64,000 nt of DNA from Neospora caninum Liverpool. Lineage: Eukaryota; Apicomplexa; Conoidasida; Eucoccidiorida; Sarcocystidae. The number at the start of each line of letters is the position of its first letter. Positions within the stretch are counted from its first letter, which is position 1. The stretch lies in NCBI RefSeq assembly GCF_000208865.1, contig NC_018394.1, positions 4,405,797 through 4,469,796 of the forward strand. Reading direction: 5' to 3'. Position numbers and translations under genes: made by a program. Of the stretch, positions 54,922 through 64,000 are shown piece after piece. Below the pieces are notes generated by a model, which did no database searches, was not told where the DNA came from, and was given only the letters and a program-made list of their open reading frames with translations.

Positions 54922-57861
54922 ATGGCCTTCTCGTCGCCGCCGAGTCCCGGCCTCGCCAGCCAGGCTCAGGCGCTCTGGGCGATGCTGGACGACCTCGCTG
55001 AATCCGACCCCGAAAGATATCAACGCTTCATTCAGCAGCAACTGCATGCAGCCAGAGGCAATCAACCCTCGTCCTCTTCTTCCGCTTCTTCCTCTTCTTC
55101 CTCATCTTCCTCTTCCTCCTCTTCCTCCTCTTCTTCCTCTTCTTCCGCTTCTTCCTCTTCTTCTGGTGAATCCCTTAGGGTGGAGAGAGAAGAAGGGTGC
55201 GAGAATGCCGTGGCCGAGTCGGCTTCTTCGACTTCGTCGGGCGCGGCTCGTTCAGTGCCGCCCTTCCGCCCGCGCCCGGGGTTTGTGATTCGCACGCAGC
55301 TGAACATTCTCCCGGCGAAACGCGGAGAAAGCGACGGCGCGCTCGCCTCGCTCCCTGCGAACCCCCCGCAGTTGATTGTCGAGCTTCGAGAAGGCTCTCA
55401 GGCGGCCAGCAAGGCGATCTCGCGCGAAACTGCCAAAGAGACGCGGGAAATCTCAGAGTCGCTCGAGTACTTTGTGAACGTCTGTTCCTCGCCGCTGGTC
55501 AAGGCGCCGACGCGCAAACACCCCCCCGGAGGTGTATGTACGCTGCCGGAGCAGCTGGACGACGCGTTTGTGCCGATCAGTGTCGGTGTGCGCCGCTTTT
55601 TGCAGAAAAAGGAGAAACCGAACTCATCTGTGGAACAAAGTGCGGATTCTATGGGACTGGAGAAGAAACAGGCCAAGCCGCGTGCTGTGCCGCTGTTCCT
55701 CGACGAAGAAGAGGCTCGCCTCGCCAGCGGCGCGAGGGAGGAAGAGACACCTGAGACCGTGCAGGTGAAGAGCGCTCGAGTTTGCGTCGACGTCTGTGTG
55801 CACCCTCTCGTGGTGAAGAGATGCCAAACGGACCTCCGCTTCAAGTTCTACTTCGCCTCGGTCTGTCTGAATCGGCTGCTGCCTCTCGAGCAGCTTTTGC
55901 TTCTCCAGAGGAAATACGCGAACGGCCGGCAAGACCCTGTCGATGCGTTCTCTGTCTCCGCCTCTGCCGCTTCTCCCTTCTCTCCGGCGTCAGCCTCGTG
56001 GGCGGAGAGAGGGCGAGAAGCGCCTGACGCTGGACGGTCTTCTCTCTCCTCGCTGCTTCAAATCGTTGAAAGCGACTCTCTCGCAGAAGTGCAGCCTGCG
56101 GAAGACGCCGCAGGTTTCTTCGGAAAGAGAGAGACTGAAATCCTCGAGAACATCGCGGCACACGCCGCCGTCACGGGCGCGGATCCTGGGCAGTTAGCTC
56201 GCCGCGCAGGGGAAATTGCCGTCGCGCCGCACTCGATACGCTTTCCGAAACTCCTCTACAAGGGCGGAAAGGAAGCGTGTCTCCATTCTCTCCAGTCCGA
56301 GTGCGTCGGAGACACTCCAAGAGACAGCCGCGAGAACGCGCCGAAAGAGGCCCAGGCCAAGGCGGCAAGCGCGCAGAGTGGTCTTCGTGGCGAAGAGCAG
56401 ACAAGAGAGAAGAAGACAGGAGAGGAGCCGAGTGCAAGAGATGAAGAGAGCGAAGGCGGAGAGGGACGCGTGAGGGTCGGGGTCATCATCCCCTCGGCCG
56501 CGGAGGTAGAGCGTTTCCGAGAGGAAATGAAGAGGCTGGAGGAGAAACGGAGGCGAGAAGAGCAGGGAGGCGAGCCGGAAAGCGACCTGATTGCGGCGGC
56601 TCTGCTGGCGAGGGAGGAAGCGACGAAGAAGGCGGCGAATCGAGGCTCGAACAGCGGCTCCAGACAGCACGGCCGCCAGGCAGGCGCGCCGCAGCCCCCG
56701 TTGATTCAAGTGATCGCAGAGGAGGCATTTCCAGCTGAGAAAGAAGAGAGACAGGGAGGCGAAAACGCGAAACACCAAACAGAGACACAGGAGAAAACAG
56801 AGGACGGACAAAAAGGCGACGGGAAGACAGGGGAGGAGGAAACGAAACAAGAGGTGGATGTCTTCTTCATGCAACAGGTCACCACGCGTCGCCTTCGTCC
56901 TCCAGAGCCACCTCAGTCTTCTTCAGTCCCTCCTTCTCAACCTTGTTCCTCGTCAGTATCGTCTTCTTCATCTTCGTCGCCTGGTTCATCATCCTCTTCA
57001 TCTTCTTCTTCATCTGCCTCTTCTCTTTCCATTGTCGAGGCGGAGGATGGCGTTGCTGCGACCGTTGCGGCGCCTCCGTTGTGGCGCGTGGTGCATCGCA
57101 AGCCTCGACCTCGAGGAGACGAGGAAAGCGAGGCTGGGACGGCACAGAACAGTGAAGGCAGGGAGATTTGCATTTTCTTTTCTCTTCCCGTGGATCCTGC
57201 AAGTCTCGAAGTCACTGGAAGCGAGAGAGAAATCGAAGTGACAGGACGCCTCCTCCCAGCTGCTCCAGATGCGATGCACGCCGAGGGAGCGGCAGGCCGT
57301 GCTGAGCCTTTCTGCATTCGCATTCCACTGCCTTACGCAGTCGATCCTGAGAAGGTAGGCACACGAGAAAGATATATGCGTACATTTGGATGTTAGCGTG
57401 CGTCCATGCATTTCTCCACTTATGTCCTTATGTATCTACACATGTATACATCTACTTACCCAGGTACACATGCGCCTGTATATTGCGAGATGTCTGTAGG
57501 GACGGCGGCAGATGCGAAACACAGGCGCTGGGACTGCAAAGATGAGTTCATGCGTATATATGTGTACGCGCGGGGGGAACGAGCGTTTTTGTCGTTTGTG
57601 GAGGCGAGAGAGGAGGCAGGGAAGACCGGAGAACGCAAGCGAAGCGGCGGAGACGCCTGGGAAGCAACGGGGGCGTTTACGTCTGCTCAACACACTCGCG
57701 GTGCTCTTCTGTCTCTGTGGGGTGTCGGCGAGATGCGCCGAGCTGCAGTGAAGGCCTCGCGTCAATGTGACGTTGTTTGCGGGTTTCTCTTGCAGGTCGA
57801 TGCGCGCCTGAAGAAGAAGAAAAACCTCCTCACGCTGCTTTGTCGGCCGATGGAGGCATAG
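54922..57861 (+). CDS. PIH1-domain protein, HSP90/R2TP-type co-chaperone (2 exons)
   Basis: PIH proteins link clients to HSP90 and, in R2TP, to RUVBL1/2, maturing PIKK kinases, snoRNPs and axonemal dyneins in the cytoplasm. Exons are 54922-57354 (GTAGGC donor) and 57796-57861 (TTGCAG acceptor), giving 832 residues. The start ATG follows CTTCCC and opens MAFSSPPSPGLASQ. A run of about 30 Ser at residues 50-83 follows. The PIH N-domain spans about 178-335: LEYFVNVCSSPLVKAP, FVPISVGVRRF with KKEK, and VCVDVCVHPLVVKRCQTDLR with FKFYFASVCLNRLLPLEQ. The middle is acidic and coiled (EVERFREEMKRLEEKRRREE). A CS-like C-domain lies at about 745-832: EICIFFSLPVDPASLEVTG, FCIRIPLPYAVDPEK, then the exon 2 end VDARLKKKKNLLTLLCRP. 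Which PIH class it belongs to (PIH1D1, PIH1D2 or Kintoun) is not resolved here. Confidence 0.88.
55066..55170 (+). repeat. Poly-serine codon repeat (TCT/TCC)
   Basis: About thirty consecutive Ser codons, mostly TCT and TCC, are broken by single Ala codons at its ends, in the PIH1-domain gene before its first conserved domain. A second shorter tract lies at about 56950-57030. Confidence 0.9.
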
Positions 57862-59245
57862 GCCAGAGCAAGGCAAAATTTAAAAGACGAAGGACACGGT
57901 CAAGAAGAAGAAGAGGGTGAAGAAAGAGGAGAAGAATGAAGAAAGAGAAGGAAAAGTATGCGATGAAGGAGCATGAGGAGACGCAGAAGAGAACGGTGGA
58001 GAAGGGGAAGGCGAAGATGAAAAAGGTAGAGGAGGAGAAGAGTGAGAGGAAGAGGAATGAGAAGACGGAGATGAAAAGGGTGGCAAGGACGAGGACGGGC
58101 AGAGAACGAAGGAGGCAAACCCCGCGGATAACTCGAGCAACGCTGGGGGGGTGGGGGGGGGGTGTGATATGCTCCACGGGGATAGAGCCTCGGGAGTGAA
58201 AGGGAAAAAGAGAGGGAAAACGAGATGTGTTCTGCGGGGAAGCTAACAGATCGTCTTGTTGCAAGGCTTCGTCGACTGGCTTTTTTTTTAGTCTTTTTAA
58301 TCCAGAAAACAACACTGTCATGAAGCTCTGCGTCGTTGCTCCGTTTCTCCCGATCAGTGTAACTTCCGAATCGGTTTTTTCTTGTATTTCCAAGAAGCCA
58401 AGATTCCGCTATCGCTACAACACGTCGATCCTACCTCTCTCTCGTCTCTCTCTTCTCTCGCTTCTGTCTTCTCTCTTTGTCTCTCTTTGCGTTTCTCTTT
58501 CTTCTTTCGTTTCCGTCCTCTCCGCTGCTTTTTCCGTTGTTTCTCGTCTTTCGGCTAGTTCTCGGCAGAGCCTCTCTCGCTTTGCGTCTTTACAATGAAC
58601 TGGGAGGAGTCCACCGAAGGGTGCGTTTTGCCTCCTTCAAAGATCGACGCAGCCTTTGTTTTCAGCCTCAGTGAGGGTTTGCATGCGAGACACTTTCGAA
58701 TCTCGAGGGGGACGGCCGACGGTTAGTTGCATGTTCCTGGGGAGTCGTGACGCACCTGCACGGGCAGCAGCCTTACGCGCAGCTCTGAGTGTTTGTTCCG
58801 CCATTCACTTTTAGAGGTAGTGTTGATACTTGGTTATATATATTTGAGACCCTACCTTCCCGGCTAAACATCCCTTTCTTTTGAAACACAGTTCCCTTCT
58901 CGCCGTTAGTATGATCTCAAAGTACGCGAGTCGTTATAGTGCAGGCAGGAGCATTGCGCGCCATCGCCTCGGCCGTATGGCACGGAAAACGCCTCTTAGG
59001 AGCCGCTTCAAGTCAATGGAGCTCTGTGGCATCATGGCGCAGCGCCAGTGTGCATATTTTCTACGTCGAAACAAATCTGTATACACCTATCTGTATCTCT
59101 ATACCTGCAAATATATCTATACATTTATGCCTACTCATCTAGCTTTGTATCGTTTGTTGAGTATATCTCCTCTTTGTTTCTCATTACATATATGTATATA
59201 CATTTGTGGCGGCAGTTGCAGAAAGAGCTGGAGAGCCAGAGCAAG

Positions 59246-59279
<34 letters not shown>

Positions 59280-59896
59280 GTGAATATATATAAGTAGATA
59301 TTGTCTCTGTACAAATGATACGCGATCCAGAACTGTATAACTCAAATCGAATAAACAGAGACATTATAGTACCTATATATATATATATGTGTCTTTGTGA
59401 AATGATAAATAGGGGCGAGCCATGTCGCGCCTTGAGGCTTGGCGAGTCTGCTAACAGTCCTTATTTTCTCCTCCAAGGAATGCGCATTCACGCATAGCGG
59501 AGACCTACTTGTTCAATCCCGATTCATTTTTTGACAATCAATTTAAGTACTAAAATTTAAGTGAAAATCTATTGATCGTGCGGCGTCGGCTGAGACTCCA
59601 CACCGAAAACGGAGCAAGACTCGGAAACCCATTCGAAAAAAGGCACTGCACATGCACCACTTCTGCAAACATCGCACCCAGCGTCGAAGAGAAATATTTT
59701 TTTTTAATCGAAACCATCGGCGCCTGCCAACAAAAATCACGGCCACAGAGAATGAATGTGATAACCATGATCTATATATACATGTATCACCTATATATAT
59801 ATATATATATATATACTTGTACTTTATAAGCAAATGCATCTACTCACAAGGACTTCCATATGTACACACCTATACTCATATACCTACATTCGTACC

Positions 59897-59934
<38 letters not shown>

Positions 59935-59993
59935 TATATAATTATATATAATCATATCTATATATGTATACGTTCATATATAACTATATATAA

Positions 59994-60042
<49 letters not shown>

Positions 60043-60267
60043 TATATAATTATATAAATACATATTGATATACAATTATATATAAGCATATGTATATATA
60101 GATATACGTATTCATATATATATATATATACCTACTGATAGATCAGTAGATATAGTCATATATATCTTCATATATGATTATATATAATTAAATATAATTA
60201 TATATGATGGGGAGTCGCTGACGCCCCAATCGCTGTGTCATGGATATTTGCTGTTGGAATCGCTCTG
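57862..60267. other. Convergent intergenic region with the largest TA array
   Basis: This holds the 3' ends of the PIH1 gene (plus) and FolD gene (minus). It includes a polypurine stretch at about 57895-58085, a G-rich stretch at 58144-58164 (runs of seven and nine G), and TA-rich repeats from about 59250 onward. No gene is recognised. Confidence 0.5.
59770..60208. repeat. Long TA/ATATATAATTA simple-sequence array
   Basis: About 440 bases of almost pure A/T, made of alternating TA runs (longest about 59998-60040) and repeated TTCATATATAATTATATA-type units. It ends just before the FolD 3' end. Confidence 0.93.
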
Positions 60268-63200
60268 TCATGGATATTTGCTGTTCGTTTTATTTCTCTG
60301 CAGACTGCGAAGAAGTTGCAGAATTTTTGCTTTGAGAACCTGTCGCATAAGCACTGCCCCAGTCACGAGACCTACACCTCGAGGGACAGGTGTTAGAAAC
60401 CGCGTTTTCTTCTTCACGTGGAAGTCTACATCTCCCACTAGAACAGCCCCTAACTGTCGCGCTTTTCTGCCTCTCGACTCCCCTCCTCGCTCTCTCTCCA
60501 GTTCGCGTCTCTCGCCGCTCTCGCCGCTCTTGCCGATCTCGCCGCTCTCGTCTCCTTTCTGCGCCTTCCTCTCTTGTGCCTCTCTCACACTTGCATTCGC
60601 ACACTTTTCTCCGTTCGCTTCTCCTCTTGCCTGTGCCGTCTCTGGGACTTCATCCCTTCCTTTCTCTCTGGTTTCTTCTGGAGCTGCGTGTTGGCCTTCT
60701 CCGACTCGCTCGCTTCGTGCGTCGCTCGCGTGACTCGCGGCGTTCTCGCTCTCTTTCAGCAGAGCGCAGGGACGACCCTTTGCGCGGCTCGCCTTGTCGG
60801 AAACACTCACGCCGACGTCGATCACGGCGGCGTTGCGGCGGACGCTGTCGGCAGAGATAAGATTTGGGGAGCCTGAGAACGGAAGCAAAGAGACAGCTGC
60901 AAGCCGGATGTCTCAACCGAAAACGCGGGTCTCTAGGGGAGACCGCGGAGGGGCAGTGAAGTCGCCTCAGAGTGTTTGTGCGTGGAGGACTGGAAGCGCA
61001 GCGGAGTCGCTGGAACTTTTTTCGATGTTCCTGCGCATTTCACTCAAAGCCGCGGAGTGTTTGGCGCGCGCCGGGAGCGTGTGGCACAGAAGAAACATGA
61101 GACAGGCAAAAAAACGGGGCGGACACGGACGGAGACACCGCGGCCGCAAGAAGCAAAAAACCACGGGAGAACCGAGACTTGCGTACAGGCGAGGAGCAGT
61201 ATATCAGAGCAGGCATGTGCAGAAACGGGCAGGAAAACCTCACCAGACAACGAAGACACTGGAAGCGAATCGACGCTGGAGAGGAAGAACGGAACGCATG
61301 AAAAGACGAAAGAACACGAAGGCGTCCACAAGATCAACGTTGCACGTGCACAATCGGCTTTCCTTCTTCTCTGTCGCTCTGTGCTCTGCTCTGTGCTCTC
61401 GCGAGTCTCTCCTGGTCTCTCTATTTCTGTTCTTTTCTCTGAGTTGTCTCACCAGCGGCCGCGATAATGACGTCTGAACGCTTGAGGATTTCGCCCAGCT
61501 GCTTCGTGCGGCTGTGACACAATGTCACTGTCGCTTGCTCCTGCAGGAGAAGGAGAGCAATCGCCTGGCCAACGCGAGGGCTCGCCCCGACGACGGCCGC
61601 GGAGGCGCCAGGGAGCGGAATCTTCCACCTGAGAGGAGACAGTTCGCGGAAGAACGCAAACGAGAGAGGACAGAAATGGCGAAGACGGAGGGGCGGGGAA
61701 ACCTACGAAACGCGCGCAACGAGGCGGAGACCTAAACCAAGAGAGCGCAAAAGAGGGACCAGAGAGCGTGGAGAGAAGGCGAAAGCTGAGAACAGGCGAC
61801 TGGGAAGAGACCCAGCACTCAGGCGCAAAAACTCGACGGGAGATGTCGGCAGGGTGAAAAGGCACCAGAGAAGATTCGTCGAAAAAAACGAGCACGAAGG
61901 TGGGAGAGGCGCGCAGAACGAGAAGCGCACAGAAAGACAGACGCAAAGAAAGAGAGGCGCAAAGACAAACCACGGTGACAAACACACAGAAAACACAATT
62001 ACCGACGACGACCGAGAAGCAGATGAAGAAGATAGACGAAAGGAACAGACGGTGGGGAAAGACAAGATATAAAGAAGACGAGGAACACAAATTCCGGTAG
62101 ATGGCAGCAAAGAAGAAGGTCAAAAGAAACTCAGGATTGCTCTTTGCGTCCGGATTGTCCGGGTGGTTCTCCTTTCTCCTGTTTGCTCTGTTTTCAGCCT
62201 TGCGTTTGTTTCTTTTCTCACGCTTTCAGGATCTCCAGCACTGCTAGGGCGACGCACGGCACTGCGAAAGGCACGACGCAGTCTGGGGCCTCGTCCTCGA
62301 GTTCTCTGAGGACGTTCTTGAGGTGTCTTCTTATTTCGCTCCTCTTTTCACGGATGCGTGCTCGCTTCCTCTCTTCTACACCCGTTTCCGTCTGCCCATC
62401 TTCTGGCCTGCTCTTCCTTCCACTTGTCGCCTCGTCACAGCTTTGAGTCAAACCATCACCTTCCTCCCCCTCTTTGCCTTCTTCTTTTCCTTCTTCGTTT
62501 CCGTTTCCCTCCTCATTCGTTTCCTGTTGGTCTGGCTTCTCTGATTCGTCTCCGGGGCGTGTCGCTGCGCGTTCGGTGTCTCGGGTTTTCCGTTCTCTGT
62601 GCGCGTCGCCGCCTGCGTGGCCACGCGTTGCCAGCGAGAACGCGAGATTGAGAGAGCTGAGGCAGGCACCGCCGCCACGTCTCTGGGGCGACGGCCGCCT
62701 TCTCTGCTTCTGCCTTTCCGCCTGAACGTCGCCATTGCTCCGTAATTCTCGGCGCACATGCAATCGACGTCTTTTTGAGGGCAAAGCGCCTGCAACGCCT
62801 GCGCGAGAAAGCCCTGTGGATCTTCGCCCGCGTCAGCCCGTTCATCTCCGCTGTCTTCCCCGAGACTTCCAGAAGACCAAGAGCGATGCAAAGATGAAGA
62901 TGAAGAGAAGGAAGGAGAGACAGCACAGGAGCAGAAAGAAGCAAAAGAGGGAGAAGACGAAGAAACAGAGGAAGCAGGCGGGAGAGAGGAATCTGGAGAC
63001 GACACACAAGTTGAGGGTGAGGCAGCCTGCCGAGAGGTTCGGTCGAAGGGGGAGAGGATAATAACGGCGTCGACTTCGGGTGACGCACCTAGACATCGAA
63101 GGTGATCTCTCAAATTGCGGAGAGATATGGAACCTGCATGCATGCAAACCAAACTCGACAAGAAATCAGCGAGTCGCGGACCGGAAAGAACTTTTGAAGC

Positions 63201-64000
63201 TTCAGTCTTTGGGCGCCGAGGACAGTTCTTCCGTAAGAGGTGCTGCGCCTTTCCTTGGCGGAGCAGATCTAACGGCGAAAGGAACGAACTCCGACATTTT
63301 CAGCACACGCAAGGAAAACAGAATTGAACTTCTGGGAAACCAGGGGACGTGTTGACTCGAAAGACGGCGAGTAGAAACCAGCGAGGACTGGGCGGAAAGA
63401 GGAGTTTCTAAAGCAAGACACCGAACATGCAAAGCACAAGGTATCGCGCGATCTTTTGGCTCTGAACTCTGGAAAGGTCTACTGACCGTCCAACTCGAGT
63501 AGGGACAGACGAACACCAGACGCTTCAGCCGCTCTCTTCTGGGACCGGAGAAAGGAGACTCCTGCATCTTCCTTTCCAGCAGTCACCGCCACCAGGTGGG
63601 GGGGGGCCTTGACTCTCTCTAAAAAGGCGTCCCAGAATCCTTCTTCTTTGTCTCGGCTCGCTGCATTTCCTTCTGCTTTCCCCGGCGGCGCGTGTGCTGC
63701 TCCCTCCTGGCCTTCTTCAGTAATGTCTTTCGTGTTGTCTTCGCCAGTCTTGACTCCTTCTGGAGCTCTTGCCTCAGAAGAGGGCTTGGAATTCACACTC
63801 GAAGAAGACCAGCGAGGCGGTGGGGGGCAAGAGGAGACAGAAGACAGAGAAGAAGAGACATGAGAAGAGGACGAGACAGAACACGATGACGAAGGAGAAG
63901 ACAGCACAGAAGCACGAGAAGACTGACGCAAGGCTTGTTGCTCCCCAAGTTGGCGGAGGGCGAGGACACCCCTGTGGACTTTTTCGAGGACGCTCTGAGC
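60268..64000 (-). CDS. folD: FolD-family methylenetetrahydrofolate dehydrogenase/cyclohydrolase, degenerate active site (5' truncated by window)
   Basis: FolD interconverts 5,10-methylene-, methenyl- and 10-formyl-tetrahydrofolate with NADP. Exons are 64000(open)-63487, 63133 to about 62730, about 62660-62222, 61628-61453 and 60872-60268. The join between the second and third is unresolved; the best fit is a 71-nt GT-AG intron. Family signs: PPHLVAVTAGKEDAG and RAAEASGVRLSLLEL; SPEVDAVIILSPFD; CPQKDVDCMCAENYG; VVPFAVPCVALAVLEILK; the NADP loop AAVVGASPRVGQAIALLLL; ATVTLCHSRTKQLGEILKR with SDVIIAAAG; SADSVRRNAAVIDVGVSV; VLVGDVDF and TPVPRGVGLVT. The frame runs off the window end, so the N-terminus is missing. 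Acidic and Ser-rich insertions lie in exons 1-3 and 5. The catalytic Tyr, Lys and Gln are replaced (see findings). Confidence 0.86.

Noticed and set aside
59398..59525. tRNA-like segment with GTTCAATCCC
   Set aside because: The bases on each side of the putative T-loop do not pair, and no D- or anticodon arm is visible.
59770..60208. Nuclear insertion of mitochondrial DNA
   Set aside because: The sequence is pure simple repeat without any cox1, cob or rRNA-like stretch that I can recognise.

Overview
The window is nuclear DNA from a tissue-cyst-forming coccidian apicomplexan. The best anchor is a four-exon gene at 31428-33780. It encodes a myosin A light chain almost identical to Toxoplasma gondii MLC1, but by my recollection of that protein it differs at enough positions (roughly one in ten) to point to a sister genus, most likely Neospora caninum, rather than Toxoplasma or Hammondia. 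Other traits agree: GT-AG introns full of TA microsatellites, long Ser/Glu-rich coding tracts, purine/pyrimidine-skewed leaders, and proteins much larger than their orthologues because of disordered insertions. T. gondii MLC1 lies, as I recall, on chromosome VIIb, so this is probably the syntenic region.

Layout. 1.8-8.9 kb: RAD9 on the minus strand, ten exons by my splicing, with a TA or CA-rich microsatellite in several introns. 9.6-10.6 kb: a possible small minus-strand gene, unresolved. 12.7-16.2 kb: ARP6 (minus). 18.8-22.5 kb: a 1233-codon unrecognised gene (plus). 25.0-26.5 kb: an ERD2/KDEL-receptor-like membrane protein (minus). 31.4-33.8 kb: MLC1 (plus). 36.2-36.4 kb: a possible 81-residue membrane protein (minus). 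37.7-47.8 kb: a giant, about 3005-residue Ser/Arg/Glu-rich protein (minus) ending in a TFIIS N-terminal (LW) domain. 50.1-54.2 kb: an unrecognised, possibly mitochondrial protein (minus). 54.9-57.9 kb: a PIH1-domain co-chaperone (plus), divergent from the previous gene. 60.3-64.0 kb: a FolD (methylenetetrahydrofolate dehydrogenase/cyclohydrolase) family gene (minus), whose 5' end lies outside the window.

There is no operon logic. Functional links are only inferred: RAD9 belongs to the 9-1-1 checkpoint clamp, ARP6 to the SWR1/SRCAP H2A.Z remodeller, the LW-domain protein to transcription elongation, and PIH1 proteins are R2TP/HSP90 adaptors that help mature PIKK kinases and chromatin remodellers.

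The most interesting observations are: (1) a recurrent short palindrome, GGTGTA-NN-TACACC, that appears in the coding sequence of at least three unrelated genes and always reads Gly-Val-X-Thr-Pro inside low-conservation segments; (2) a FolD-family protein that has lost three of the four catalytic residues; (3) an ERD2-like receptor lacking the receptor Trp-Ile-Arg-Arg motif; (4) a 42-bp minisatellite, open on both strands, in the giant LW-domain gene. Exon boundaries below were derived by hand from splice consensus, phase bookkeeping and family alignment from memory, and no database was searched.
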